Shown: positions 1 through 11,350 of the stretch, piece after piece
Numbering within the stretch: position 1 is the stretch's first letter
How the letters are laid out: the number at the start of each line of letters is the position of its first letter
Assembly: GCA_025059745.1 (NCBI GenBank)
Contig: JANXDH010000006.1
Coordinates: forward strand, 1-35,342
Length of the DNA stretch: 35,342 bases
Reading direction: 5' to 3'
Source of the DNA: Aigarchaeota archaeon
Lineage (GTDB): Archaea; Thermoproteota; Nitrososphaeria_A; Caldarchaeales; Calditenuaceae
Translations under genes and position numbers: made by a program
The notes under the pieces: model-generated
Database searches by the model: none
What the model was told of the DNA's origin: nothing
Seen by the model: the letters and a program-made list of their open reading frames with translations, nothing else

Positions 1-415
<415 letters not shown>

Positions 416-492
416 CCGCCTGGAACGACCTTTACAGGGGTGAAGTGGCCCGCCTCAGGCCCAAACAGTCAATTTGAGCCCTCATTATGTGA

Positions 493-568
493 CCAGGACC
501 GGAGTTTGCCCCTCCATTGTAAGGACTTACTATCCCACCTCGGGGGCAACGCCGCCTTTTAGTCCTGG
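493..568 (-). other. Nested stem-loop in the 16S rRNA leader
   Basis: Three inverted repeats nest inside each other upstream of 16S: CCAGGAC (493-499) pairs with GTCCTGG (562-568), TTGCCCC (506-512) with GGGGCAA (543-549), and GTAAG (519-523) with CTTAC (526-530). In the minus-strand transcript this forms a long interrupted hairpin close to the likely transcript start. It may be a precursor-rRNA structure used in ribosome assembly or processing. The classical 16S processing stem cannot be checked because its 3' half is outside the window. The pairing is seen directly; the role is inferred. Confidence 0.5.
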
Positions 569-577
569 CGCCAAATC

Positions 578-604
578 TATTTGTAAAGCCATTGGTTAAT
601 AAAC
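578..604 (-). promoter_or_regulatory. Candidate rRNA promoter (TATA elements)
   Basis: Two TATA-like elements face the rRNA gene on the minus strand: TTTATTAAC at about 596-603 and TTTACAAATAG at 578-588. The first would start the transcript near 574, just ahead of the nested leader hairpin; the second near 557, inside it. I favour the first because it leaves the hairpin whole. No protein gene lies between 416 and 616, so this gap holds only leader and promoter. Confidence 0.4.
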
Positions 605-616
605 GTTACTTGACAG

Positions 617-1717
617 TCACCCCCTCAATGCCAATTCGTATACCTCAATGAACCTCTCGGCCACCACCTCCGGCGCGAATCTTCTGGACAGAGCCCTTCC
701 CCTCCTACCCATCTCCCTCGCTATCCCCTCCTCGACCAGGAGGTACTCAATCTTCTCGGCGAGGTCCCTTGGATCTCCTGGTCTCGCGAGTAGGCCGTTC
801 ACTCCGTCCTCCACTATCTCCCTCAGACCCCCAGTATCCGAGACTACGACCGGTCTGGACCCCGCACCACCCTCGGCGGCAGGCATCCCGAAAGGTTCGT
901 AGAGAGAGGGGAGCACCAACATATAGGACTCACTGATGAGGTCCTCGACGGTATCGACGTGACCGAGCAACTTGAAGCGACCTCTGAGGTCGTGCCTATC
1001 TATCATCGACTGGAGCTTGCCTCTCAAGGGACCCTCGCCGGCAACCCAGAATTCCAGTTCGCGCCTCCCCTTCAGGATGGTGGCGGCCCTCAGTAGAACG
1101 TCGACCCCCTTGACCACGTCAAGCCTGGCCAGAGAGAGCACCACCTTCCTCTGACCGTTCCACTCCTCTATCCGCGAGAACCTCTCCACATCGATGGGGT
1201 TCGGTATACCCGTTATCTCCCTTCCTATCCTTGAACGCAACCGTTTAGCGAGCCACTCGGAGCACGCGGTGATCGCATCCGATCTCGACATCACCCTCTC
1301 GCCCACCACGTTGATAACTCTGTCAGCGGGAGCGTTCTGATGTAGTGACACCTCGTAGAGCGCATCGCCCTCAAAGGTGGCGACCGTCCTGCAGCCCGAA
1401 CTTAATGTCGGTACAGCGTAAACAAAGGCCTCCCTAGGCGAGTGGACGTGGTAGATCGAGTCCTCACTCTTTATCAAGCTCATTAACCTCACAGACGTCA
1501 TAAGTCTAGCGAGGGGTGCGCTGTCCGCATCGTCTACGGCCTCGATGATCACGCCTCTACCCTTGGCTCTCCTGAGCGCGGGGTTAGACCGTACCGTGCT
1601 CTTAGTTGTGACAGCCGTGACGTCCAGCCCGTGCCCCCTGAGGCCTATGGATAGGTTCAGCATGGCCAGGGAGGAGCCTCCGAGTCTCCTGCCCGACAGC
1701 ATCATCACTATCCGCAT
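617..1717 (-). CDS. GT4-family glycosyltransferase
   Basis: A 366-aa retaining GT-B glycosyltransferase of the GT4 (glycosyl transferases group 1) type. The N-terminal domain opens with RIVMMLSGRRLGGSS, a typical first strand and glycine-rich loop. The C-terminal nucleotide-sugar domain (from about residue 190) has VLSLARLDVVKGVDVLL and the E-x7-E signature in YEPFGMPAAE, followed by a DTGGLREIVEDG segment. It should transfer a sugar from an NDP-sugar to a lipid, glycan or protein acceptor on the cytoplasmic side; donor and acceptor are unknown. A TATA-like CTTTATTTTTTT (1738-1749) lies about 27 bp before the ATG, so the mRNA is probably leaderless. It sits between the archaellin gene and the rRNA operon; a role in archaellin or S-layer glycosylation is possible but unproven. 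Base composition matches the backbone. Confidence 0.9.
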   Translation of the reverse strand: MRIVMMLSGRRLGGSSLAMLNLSIGLRGHGLDVTAVTTKSTVRSNPALRRAKGRGVIIEAVDDADSAPLARLMTSVRLMSLIKSEDSIYHVHSPREAFVYAVPTLSSGCRTVATFEGDALYEVSLHQNAPADRVINVVGERVMSRSDAITACSEWLAKRLRSRIGREITGIPNPIDVERFSRIEEWNGQRKVVLSLARLDVVKGVDVLLRAATILKGRRELEFWVAGEGPLRGKLQSMIDRHDLRGRFKLLGHVDTVEDLISESYMLVLPSLYEPFGMPAAEGGAGSRPVVVSDTGGLREIVEDGVNGLLARPGDPRDLAEKIEYLLVEEGIAREMGRRGRALSRRFAPEVVAERFIEVYELALRG

Positions 1718-1775
1718 CTGTAAGAAAGGTGAGAATGAAAAAAATAAAGGTTAGAATTTGGGAGCAGGTCCGGTT

Positions 1776-2357
1776 CTAGCCTAGATCCATGACCAGGTCT
1801 ATCGACGGGGGCAGCCTCCGCTCGACCTTTAGTATCGATCCGGTCGTGGGCTTAATCTCCGCAGCGAAGACGTCGTTCGGCCTCAGTTGCGTTAGGTCGG
1901 TGATTGCCAAAACTATCCTCCACGTCTCACCGTACTCGAGTAGGTTGTCTCCGTCACCCGTAACTTGCTGCACGCTCACCCTGTTGTTGGCGACGTTCGA
2001 GGAGGTGTAGACGTTCGGGATGAAAATGTATGGGTCACGGTAGCTTATTGAGAGGTTACCGACCCTCATATCTATCGGTTTCTTCCCCACCGACGTCTTG
2101 ATGAAGATCGAGATGTTTGCGACCTGACCTCCCGACGTTCCCCTAGCTATAACGCTCCCCGATAGCTCTATACCAGTACTAGCCTCGTCGAGACCTGCCA
2201 TCAATACCTCTCCGCTCTTCTGCGTCGTGAAGAAGCCCAAGTTCAGCACGGCGAAGGCGAAGGCGGAGGCCACGATTACGAAGCTTATCAGTATTATCGC
2301 CGTCTCCAGTCCCGTCACGCCTCTTCGAGTATTTTTGTTGTAGTATTGATTCTTCAT
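1776..2357 (-). CDS. Archaellin (archaeal flagellin, FlaB/ArlB family)
   Basis: A 193-aa protein with the class III (type IV pilin-like) signal of archaellins. A basic start (residues 1-12) ends in RRG, with predicted cleavage by prepilin peptidase (PibD/FlaK) after Gly13. The mature protein begins VTGLE, with the conserved Glu at +5, followed by a 20-25 residue hydrophobic helix (AIILISFVIVASAFAFAV). The rest is beta-rich and polar, as expected for the outer filament domain, and the length is normal for an archaellin. It would polymerise into the archaellum filament. No archaellum motor or assembly genes (arlCDEFGHIJ) are adjacent, so it is a detached filament gene here. A related pilin-like surface protein is the alternative. 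A TATA element lies 27 bp upstream of the ATG. Confidence 0.85.
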   Translation of the reverse strand: MKNQYYNKNTRRGVTGLETAIILISFVIVASAFAFAVLNLGFFTTQKSGEVLMAGLDEASTGIELSGSVIARGTSGGQVANISIFIKTSVGKKPIDMRVGNLSISYRDPYIFIPNVYTSSNVANNRVSVQQVTGDGDNLLEYGETWRIVLAITDLTQLRPNDVFAAEIKPTTGSILKVERRLPPSIDLVMDLG

Positions 2358-2383
2358 ACTTCAGATTATAGTATGATAGAGGT

Positions 2384-2393
2384 TTTTAATAAA
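2384..2393 (-). promoter_or_regulatory. TATA box of the archaellin gene
   Basis: On the minus strand TTTATTAAAA ends 27 bp before the archaellin ATG, with CC just upstream. This spacing predicts a leaderless or nearly leaderless transcript. The upstream gap to 2471 is very A+T rich and holds no gene. Confidence 0.6.
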
Positions 2394-2471
2394 GGTATCT
2401 TTGATTTTAAGGAAACTTTTTTATATTACTATTTGGTTCAATGCAATAAAGATACTACAAGTTGCAGTATG

Positions 2472-2867
2472 CTATTCTCTTCTTACCTGATGAATGAGAT
2501 ACCTGTTTAAGATCTTCCAAAACTCAACAGTAGAGCCCAAGGAGACGCTAGATCGGAGTTTCTCGTCACTCGGCAGGGGCACCTCGACGACATCCAAGGT
2601 CTCCTTGTCCATGACGCTGACCACGTCGCCGATCGATATCACCTGGCCAATCCTCTTCTCTATGACCGGTACCTCGACCTTGCTGTCCGCTGGGCCTACC
2701 ATGCTCCGCTTGACGCCGTCGAATATCCCTATGCCGACCAGCCTGACCTTTGCGGAGCCGTGCTTGCCCGGCTTGGACTTCTCGACCTCAACGACCCTGC
2801 ATGGCTCTCCCTCTATGATGACGTTACTGCCCTCCTTGATCGAACCGAGATCCGTCGGTCTGCTCAT
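2472..2867 (-). CDS. eif5A: Translation initiation factor 5A (aIF5A)
   Basis: A 131-aa protein matching archaeal aIF5A in length and layout. The N-terminal SH3-like domain carries the hypusination loop KSKPGKHGSAK, with Lys35 as the predicted hypusine (or deoxyhypusine) site. The C-terminal OB-fold follows (VPVIEKRIGQVISIGDVVSVMD). The factor binds the ribosome and helps peptide-bond formation at difficult sequences such as proline runs. It lies 39 bp downstream of nadE on the same strand; an A+T-rich TTAATA near 2892-2897 could be its own promoter, so co-transcription is uncertain. No unusual residues are seen. Confidence 0.97.
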   Translation of the reverse strand: MSRPTDLGSIKEGSNVIIEGEPCRVVEVEKSKPGKHGSAKVRLVGIGIFDGVKRSMVGPADSKVEVPVIEKRIGQVISIGDVVSVMDKETLDVVEVPLPSDEKLRSSVSLGSTVEFWKILNRYLIHQVRRE

Positions 2868-2906
2868 AGGCGTTCAGGTAGTATGCGACGATATTAACGT
2901 GAAAGG

Positions 2907-3728
2907 TCAATCATTGCGCGGCTCCCGGACCCTTGGAGACGGAGGCATCCTCAGCTTGTGCTCGTTGTACTTGGACATCTCGATCACGCGCCTGACTTTC
3001 TGTTCAGGTAATCCGAACCTCCTAGTTATCTCCTCAGCCTGCATGTTCATATCGAAGAGCGCGGAGAGTATGGTGTCCAGCTCGACGTACGACATACCTA
3101 TCTCGCCCTCGTCCGTCTGACCCTCCCAGAGCCCTGCGGTTGGAACCTTGTCGATTATCTGTCCTGGGATATTTAGGTACCGTGCCAACCCTCTCACCTG
3201 GGTCTTGTAGAGGTCACCTATAGGTAGGATGTCAACTCCACCGTCGCCGTATTTAGTGAAGTACCCTATCAGCAACTCGCTCCTGTTACCCGTGCCCGCG
3301 ACCAGTAGGTCACTCTCGTTGGCGTGAAGGTAGAGGAGCGTCATCCTGACGCGCGGGGAGATGTTGCCTCTCGCGACTCTTGACCGAACGTTCTCGGGCC
3401 CGTACGCCGATAGAACAGCGTCAACGATCGTGGAGATCTCTATCGACCTGTACCTGATCCCCAGCCTCTCTGCAATCGATCTTGCGTCCTCGATATCTTC
3501 CCTCTTCGTCTGTTTGGAGGGCAGTATCAACCCTTCAACGCGTTCGGGGCCCAGCGCCCTCACGGCCAGAGTGGCAACCGTCGAGGAGTCCACGCCCCCG
3601 CTCATACCGATTACAACGCCCCTCCTCCGGCTCTCCCTCACAGCCTCGGATATGAAGCTCTCAATACTCTTGGCGGCCTTTCCGAAGTCCATCCTGAGCA
3701 AGAAGTCGGCTAGAACGCTCGCGCTCAT
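2907..3728 (-). CDS. nadE: NH3-dependent NAD+ synthetase
   Basis: A 273-aa protein of the NadE family. It adenylates nicotinic acid adenine dinucleotide and amidates it with ammonia to give NAD+, the last step of NAD synthesis. The ATP-pyrophosphatase P-loop SGGVDSS lies at residues 43-49. The second conserved region includes GTGNRSELLIGYFTKYGDGG, and KVPTAGLWEGQTDE covers the acidic loop near the active site. There is no glutaminase domain, so free ammonia is the nitrogen source. A TATA-like TTTAAATAA (3755-3763) is about 30 bp before the start. Two other NAD genes, nadM (15.5 kb) and pncB (22.8 kb), are in the window but in different units. Confidence 0.96.
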   Translation of the reverse strand: MSASVLADFLLRMDFGKAAKSIESFISEAVRESRRRGVVIGMSGGVDSSTVATLAVRALGPERVEGLILPSKQTKREDIEDARSIAERLGIRYRSIEISTIVDAVLSAYGPENVRSRVARGNISPRVRMTLLYLHANESDLLVAGTGNRSELLIGYFTKYGDGGVDILPIGDLYKTQVRGLARYLNIPGQIIDKVPTAGLWEGQTDEGEIGMSYVELDTILSALFDMNMQAEEITRRFGLPEQKVRRVIEMSKYNEHKLRMPPSPRVREPRND

Positions 3729-3771
3729 CTTTCGAGTCTATCCGGACCGAGTTATTATTTAAATATTGAAA

Positions 3772-6742
<2,971 letters not shown>

Positions 6743-6796
6743 ATTGATGATCTGCCCTGCACTATTTAACTACTTTCAAATAACTACTTAATTGGA

Positions 6797-6822
6797 GATT
6801 AAAGATTCTTCAATCTTTAATC
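6797..6822 (-). terminator. Perfect 11-bp inverted repeat after hsp20
   Basis: GATTAAAGATT (6797-6807) and AATCTTTAATC (6812-6822) are exact reverse complements separated by CTTC. The hairpin overlaps the last base of the Hsp20 stop codon and lies about 30 bp upstream of the ferredoxin oxidoreductase TATA box. It may act as a 3'-end or termination structure for hsp20, or as an operator for the downstream operon. The stem is A+T rich and has no long T tract after it. Confidence 0.5.
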
Positions 6823-7403
6823 TATTCGATCTTAATCGTTCTAGATGGTCTCGGCGGGGCCTTCTTCCTCAGAGTGACCTCGAGGACTCCGTTCTTGTAG
6901 CTCGCGGATGACGACTCGGGATCTATCTCCTCGGGGAGGTCGATCTCCTTGAAGTACTTCCTCTCCTGGGTATCGACCCTCACAGTCAGTTTGTTCCCGG
7001 TTACAATTAGATTGATGTCCTCTTTGGTGACTCCGGGAAGCTCCGCGACCACCCTTATCTGCTGATCCTCGTTGATCACGTCGACTAGCGGCTCCCTCTC
7101 CCTCTTTACCTCCAAGAGGTCTCCTCGCCTACCCGGCCTCAAGTTGCCGAACTCCCTTATGATTGGCCTGCCGTCCGGACCGACTGTGATCGAGTAACCC
7201 CAAACCAGCGGCCCTATCTCCCTCCTTATCCCGGTGGGGGTGCGGACCTCCTTCACCAGCTCGGACGGGAGAAGGGACTCGAACCTCTTCAGCTCCTCCG
7301 TGAACATGCGCTCCATCTCCCTCATCATCTCGTCGACGTACTCGAAGAACGTGGGGTACCTTCTCCTCCTGAACCACCTATCAATAGGGAGACCCTCGGA
7401 CAC
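6822..7403 (-). CDS. hsp20: Small heat-shock protein (Hsp20/alpha-crystallin)
   Basis: An ATP-independent holdase of about 193 aa. The N-terminal arm is charged and helical (MMREMERMF), followed by a G-P-rich middle containing REFGNLRPG that is typical of archaeal members. The alpha-crystallin domain covers about the last 90 residues (LVDVINEDQQIRVVAELPGV ... KNGVLEVTLRKK). The C-terminal IKI matches the I-x-I tail that docks between dimers. An upstream in-frame TTG at 7409 would add two residues. I prefer GTG at 7403 because AGGTG (7411-7415) gives a ribosome-binding site 7 nt before it. An A-rich TATA (7421-7432) lies ahead. The gene is divergent from the methyltransferase at 7451. Confidence 0.95.
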   Translation of the reverse strand: MSEGLPIDRWFRRRRYPTFFEYVDEMMREMERMFTEELKRFESLLPSELVKEVRTPTGIRREIGPLVWGYSITVGPDGRPIIREFGNLRPGRRGDLLEVKREREPLVDVINEDQQIRVVAELPGVTKEDINLIVTGNKLTVRVDTQERKYFKEIDLPEEIDPESSSASYKNGVLEVTLRKKAPPRPSRTIKIE

Positions 7404-7450
7404 AAACAAACACCTGTAAAGTATTTTTTTATGCCCTCCTAATAAATCAT

Positions 7451-8605
7451 TTGGGGGGGTCCGTGAGCGAACAGTCGTCTCAGAAAGTGGAGGAGAGGTA
7501 TGACCTCTGGAGGTTGGTCACATTCCTACCTAACAAGGAGGTGCCGGTCCACAGGTGGTTCTATTACAAGGAGGGGTTCTCGAGGGAGCTCGTGTGGAAC
7601 CTCCTCACCGAGTTCGGAATCGAGGGCGGCGTCGTACTAGATCCCTTTGTAGGTTCAGGGACGACCACCCTCACCTGCATGGAGCGCGGTATCGAGTCAA
7701 TTGGTATCGATACCTCTCCGTTGGCGGTGCTAGTATCCTACGCTAAGACAAGGGTATATGACCCCGTGAGACTCGAGACGTACTTCGAGTCACTGATCAG
7801 GAGGTCCCCGATCAAGGTGAGCGAGGAAGGGTTGAGGCCGATCACGATGAGGGTCTTCAAGAAACCTACGCTCCTCGAGATTTTAGCTATGAGGGAGCAC
7901 GTATCGGAGATACCGGAGTTCGATTACCGGTCTTTCTTCACGCTAGCCCTCATGAGGGCCGCGATGAGGTGTTCCTACGTCTACAAGGACGGGTCTTCGA
8001 TTCGGATAGTCAAGAGGCACGTCCCTCCCTTCAGGCCTACCTTCAGGCGCGTGGTGAGGGAGATGGTATCTGATGTCAAATCGATTAAACTCCTCTCGGG
8101 GCCTGCTACGATAATTAAAGGCGACGCACGGAGCATGGAGAGGATCGAGGGGCAGACTATAGACGCCATTATCACGTCTCCCCCCTATCTCAACAAGATA
8201 GAGTACACTAGGGTTTACGAGGTCGAGGAGGACCTGTTCTTACACGATACCAAGAGGGAGTCCATGAGGTCCTACATAGGGACCGTTCCCAAGTCCCTCA
8301 AGAGCCTCCCTCTTGACGTCGATGGGCTCCCGGACTCTGCCATCGCTTACTTATCGGACATGGAGGAGGTACTGAGGGAGATGTACCGCGTGCTCGTCTC
8401 AGAGGGGACGGCTGCGATCGTCGTGGCAGGAGCGGTCTATAATCAGATAGTCGTGGAGACCGATGTCTTGATAGCGGAGATAGCCCAGAGGATCGGGTTC
8501 GAGGTGAAGAAAATACTTGCGGTCAACCGCCGAGCAGTCACTTCATCGAGGGTGAAGAAGATCGGGGAGGCCCGCGAGAGCATCGTATATCTAATGAAGC
8601 CCTGA
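7451..8605 (+). CDS. SPPY-type (N4-cytosine-like) DNA methyltransferase
   Basis: A 384-aa SAM-dependent amino-methyltransferase. Motif I, DPFVGSGTT (residues 64-72), is followed by GIDTSPLA, and motif IV, SPPY (243-246), comes about 170 residues later in TSPPYLNKIEYTRVYE. S-P-P-Y is the motif IV form of N4-cytosine enzymes. The order I then IV, with a middle region that could recognise the target, is the reverse of common beta-class m4C enzymes. Trm11/UPF0020-like RNA methylases share this order but normally carry (D/N)PPY, so an RNA target is a weaker alternative. No restriction endonuclease is adjacent, so it is an orphan here. The first possible start is TTG 7451; GTG 7463 is an alternative. 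The 3' end overlaps the GT2 gene by 15 bp, tail to tail. Confidence 0.85.
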   Translation: MGGSVSEQSSQKVEERYDLWRLVTFLPNKEVPVHRWFYYKEGFSRELVWNLLTEFGIEGGVVLDPFVGSGTTTLTCMERGIESIGIDTSPLAVLVSYAKTRVYDPVRLETYFESLIRRSPIKVSEEGLRPITMRVFKKPTLLEILAMREHVSEIPEFDYRSFFTLALMRAAMRCSYVYKDGSSIRIVKRHVPPFRPTFRRVVREMVSDVKSIKLLSGPATIIKGDARSMERIEGQTIDAIITSPPYLNKIEYTRVYEVEEDLFLHDTKRESMRSYIGTVPKSLKSLPLDVDGLPDSAIAYLSDMEEVLREMYRVLVSEGTAAIVVAGAVYNQIVVETDVLIAEIAQRIGFEVKKILAVNRRAVTSSRVKKIGEARESIVYLMKP

Positions 8606-9769
8606 GTCGTCGCTCCTCACCGTGTACACCCTACCCCTCCAGCTAATGGTCATGGAGCCCCTCAGTCCTGTGACGACCGCGAACGTTATGGCGCAGAGTA
8701 TTATGAAGCCCGACACCAGTGACAGCGGCGCCGTCCATACCGGTCGCCCCATACGCCTCAGCCTGAGGGCTGTCGCGGCCATCGTGATTACCAATGTCGA
8801 TGAGGAGGTCAACAGAATTAGGAGGGCATTCGTAATCAATCCTAACGCTACGAATGCTATGGGGAGGGTGAAGACTAGGAACGCTCCCAATCCGTAGATG
8901 AGGAGGTGACTCCATGAAGAGGTCTTCATGTACTCCCCGAAGAGTCTGAGCATCGCATTGAAGTACTCCGAGAAGGTCTCGTTGAAGGTCGCAGTGAGTC
9001 TCCTCTCCGCGTTGAGCAGGGCCACCTTGAAGCCCGATTGCTTGATACGCTCTCCTAAGGCCTTGTCGTCCAAGAGGTGGGACCTCACTCCCTCGTGACC
9101 GCCGACGTACTGGTAGACGCCTTTCTTAACCAGTATGAATGCGCCGAAGAAGAACGATAACCTGTCATTCGGGTCGTTCGTCCTCGCGGGAGGGGTGAGC
9201 ATGTACAAGAGGTTCCAGAGGGTCGGGAGGAGGGTCTTTGACGCGATGGTCTCCGCCTTCAGGTCCGGTACCAAGGATACCGCGTCTGCCCCAGTCCGTT
9301 CCATGTAGGTTATGGCGTCGGCCACCACGCGATCGTCTAAGAACTCCGTGTCAGAGTCGACGAAGAGTAATAGCTCTCCCCTCGACTCAGAGTAACCGGT
9401 CCAGCAGGCCCACGACTTACCCTGCCACTCGGCTGGTTTCCTTGGCGGCCGGATGTACGTCACACCTAATGGTACGAAGTCACGCAACGTTATCGTCGCG
9501 GTCGAGTCGGTCGATTCGTCGTCCACCAGCAGGACCTCCATCGTCACGTCTCTCTGGGAGATCAGAGAGGATAGACAAGATGCGATCCTTCGCTCCTCGT
9601 TCCTCGCGGGCACGATCACCGAGACCCTGACGTTACCGACGCCTCCACCGAGTCTCTCTAGGTAGATGTTCCTCCTCTCGTTCCTGTACATCAAGAGGAG
9701 GAGGACGGTCCAAGCCAAGAGGATCAACGCAGAGAGGAGGTTCAGCAAGAAGAAGATAGCATCGACCAT
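8591..9769 (-). CDS. Membrane-bound GT2 glycosyltransferase
   Basis: A 392-aa family 2 glycosyltransferase. One N-terminal membrane segment (about residues 5-27) precedes the GT-A domain: SVIVPARNEERRI, the LLVDDESTDST nucleotide-binding loop and the VDSDTEF DxD motif. KPAEWQGKSWACWTG resembles the HpnB/CrtQ group, which glycosylate lipids. Two to three further membrane helices lie near the C-terminus (about residues 285-375). The likely acceptor is a lipid or lipid-linked glycan at the cytoplasmic face; neither donor nor acceptor is certain. A TATA-like TTAAAAATA (9789-9797) is 24 bp before the ATG. The gene is divergent from the SufT-like gene and converges on the methyltransferase with a 15-bp antisense overlap. 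Confidence 0.88.
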   Translation of the reverse strand: MVDAIFFLLNLLSALILLAWTVLLLLMYRNERRNIYLERLGGGVGNVRVSVIVPARNEERRIASCLSSLISQRDVTMEVLLVDDESTDSTATITLRDFVPLGVTYIRPPRKPAEWQGKSWACWTGYSESRGELLLFVDSDTEFLDDRVVADAITYMERTGADAVSLVPDLKAETIASKTLLPTLWNLLYMLTPPARTNDPNDRLSFFFGAFILVKKGVYQYVGGHEGVRSHLLDDKALGERIKQSGFKVALLNAERRLTATFNETFSEYFNAMLRLFGEYMKTSSWSHLLIYGLGAFLVFTLPIAFVALGLITNALLILLTSSSTLVITMAATALRLRRMGRPVWTAPLSLVSGFIILCAITFAVVTGLRGSMTISWRGRVYTVRSDDSGLH

Positions 9770-9788
9770 GCGCTGGTCTCTCTGGACC

Positions 9789-9850
9789 TATTTTTAAGAA
9801 GATATTAAACTATCTGCTCCGGCGTATAGAGAGCGTGCTTAAATAAAACT
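9789..9850. promoter_or_regulatory. Divergent promoters of GT2 and SufT-like genes
   Basis: In the gap 9770-9872 two TATA-like elements point outward: TTAAAAATA on the minus strand (9789-9797) for the glycosyltransferase and CTTAAATAAAA on the plus strand (9838-9848) for the DUF59 gene. Each sits about 25 bp from its start codon. Confidence 0.55.
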
Positions 9851-9872
9851 GCACAGGAAGTCCATAGTAGGC

Positions 9873-10181
9873 ATGAGTGAGATAACGGTGGAGAAGGTCC
9901 TTGAGACGCTGAAGAGCTGCTATGATCCAGAGATACCGGTTAACATAGTCGATCTTGGACTGATCTATGACGTCAAGATAGAGGGGGACTACGTGAAGAT
10001 AAAGATGACACTCACCGCTCCCGGATGCCCGGTCGGCTTCTTCCTGAACGAGCAGGTTAAAGAGGCCATCATGACGGCCTTCCCCTCGATCAAGAAGGTG
10101 GACGTCGAGCTTGTCTTTGATCCTCCGTGGACTCCCGAGAAGATGAGCGAGGAGGCCAAGGCCATATTGGGGATGCTCTGA
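9873..10181 (+). CDS. SufT/MIP18-like (DUF59) iron-sulfur assembly protein
   Basis: A 102-aa single-domain protein of the MIP18/PaaD/SufT family (DUF59). It has the conserved YDPEIPVNIVDLGLIY start and the TAPGCPVG motif with the single conserved Cys52. Relatives help insert or transfer Fe-S clusters to client enzymes; in archaea the free-standing form is widespread and presumed to work with the SUF system or the ApbC/Nbp35-type carrier. No other Fe-S assembly gene is adjacent. Start ATG 9873 is supported by the TATA at about 25 bp upstream. The next gene, inositol-1-phosphate synthase, has its own promoter. Confidence 0.93.
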   Translation: MSEITVEKVLETLKSCYDPEIPVNIVDLGLIYDVKIEGDYVKIKMTLTAPGCPVGFFLNEQVKEAIMTAFPSIKKVDVELVFDPPWTPEKMSEEAKAILGML

Positions 10182-10265
10182 GATCAGAATATCCTCCCAG
10201 TTCGACCCTGCACCTAAAAGGCAATTGAAGATGGGCTTAAGTAGAGGTGTCTCTACGCTAACTCC

Positions 10266-11345
10266 GTGGGAAAAATAAGGGTAGCGATAGTAGGGGTCGG
10301 GAACTGCGCATCTGCTCTGGTTCAGGGCGTTCACTACTATAAGGACGCTGTGGACGATGAGTTAGTACCGGGATTGATGCACGTGAGGCTAGGCCCCTAC
10401 CACGTGGGAGATATCGAGTTCGTCGCTGCGTTTGATATAGATAAGAACAAGGTGGGTAAGGACCTTGCGGAGGCAATATACACGCCTCCTAACTGCACGA
10501 TAAAGGTCGCTGAGGTCCCCAAGCTAAAGGTGGAGGTCATGAGGGGGATGACGCACGATAGTATAGGTAAGTACTTACAGGACGTTGTGGTCAAGGACAG
10601 GTCACCCACCGTGGACGTCGCAGAAGTCCTGAAGGAGACGGGGACGGACGTGATGGTTAACTTCTTACCGGTCGGCAGCGAGTCTGCCACCAAATGGTAC
10701 GTAGAGCAGGCGTTAGAGGCCAGGACCGGGGTGGTGAACGGGATACCGGTCTTCATCGCCAGGGAGAAGAGGTGGCAGGACATATTCACCAAACGCGGCG
10801 TCCCAATCTGCGGTGATGACGTGAAGAGTCAGGTGGGCGCCACCATACTTCACAGGACGCTGATAAACCTCCTGGTTGAGAGGGGTGTGAAGGTCGAGAG
10901 GACGTATCAATTGAACTTCGGGGGGAATACAGACTTCCTAAACATGCTAGAGAGGGAGAGGCTGGCATCGAAGAAGGAGTCCAAGACCCATGCGGTAACG
11001 TCCCTCCTACCCTATCAGTTAAATGAGGGTGACGTTCACATAGGGCCGAGCGATTACGTGCCCTGGCTCACTGACAGGAAGTGGGCTTACATCCGGTTAG
11101 AGGGGAAAGGGTTCGGGGACACCCCACTGAGTATAGAGACGAAGTTGGAGGTATGGGACTCGCCCAACTCCGCCGGGGTCGTTATCGACGCCATAAGGTG
11201 CGTCAAGATCGCCAAAGATAGGGGCGTCGGCGGCCCCCTCATCTCCGCCTCCGCGTACCTCATGAAATCTCCCCCTCAGCAGTTCCCCGATCACGTAGCC
11301 AAGAAGATGTTGGAGGAGTTCATAGAGGGAAGGAGGGAGAGGTAA
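10266..11345 (+). CDS. ino1: Myo-inositol-1-phosphate synthase
   Basis: A 359-aa NAD-dependent L-myo-inositol-1-phosphate synthase of the archaeal/actinobacterial type. It converts glucose-6-phosphate to inositol-1-phosphate, the precursor of archaeal inositol phospholipids and of di-myo-inositol phosphate, a thermoprotectant. The Rossmann motif is [12 protein letters not shown] near the N-terminus, and conserved catalytic segments include [27 protein letters not shown] and [18 protein letters not shown]. The length matches the family. Translation starts at GTG 10266; CTTAAGTA (10236-10243) sits about 26 bp upstream, predicting a leaderless mRNA. The gene converges on the DUF763 gene with a 5-bp gap. 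Confidence 0.95.
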   Translation: MGKIRVAIVGVGNCASALVQGVHYYKDAVDDELVPGLMHVRLGPYHVGDIEFVAAFDIDKNKVGKDLAEAIYTPPNCTIKVAEVPKLKVEVMRGMTHDSIGKYLQDVVVKDRSPTVDVAEVLKETGTDVMVNFLPVGSESATKWYVEQALEARTGVVNGIPVFIAREKRWQDIFTKRGVPICGDDVKSQVGATILHRTLINLLVERGVKVERTYQLNFGGNTDFLNMLERERLASKKESKTHAVTSLLPYQLNEGDVHIGPSDYVPWLTDRKWAYIRLEGKGFGDTPLSIETKLEVWDSPNSAGVVIDAIRCVKIAKDRGVGGPLISASAYLMKSPPQQFPDHVAKKMLEEFIEGRRER

Positions 11346-11350
11346 AGGGG

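Noticed and set aside
416-616. tRNA gene next to the 16S rRNA
   Set aside because: No cloverleaf or T-loop sequence is visible; only leader stems are seen.
2494-3120. 208-codon plus-strand frame over aIF5A and nadE
   Set aside because: Low-complexity Ser/Thr/Leu-rich antisense shadow of two certain genes.
6744-6790. C/D-box small RNA (TGATGA at 6745-6750)
   Set aside because: No box D (CTGA) or paired C'/D' boxes at the right distance.
7451-8605. Complete restriction-modification system at the first methyltransferase
   Set aside because: Neighbours are hsp20 and a glycosyltransferase; no nuclease-like gene is adjacent.
9810-10334. 174-codon minus-strand frame
   Set aside because: Antisense to the DUF59 gene, which has a clear family match and promoter.
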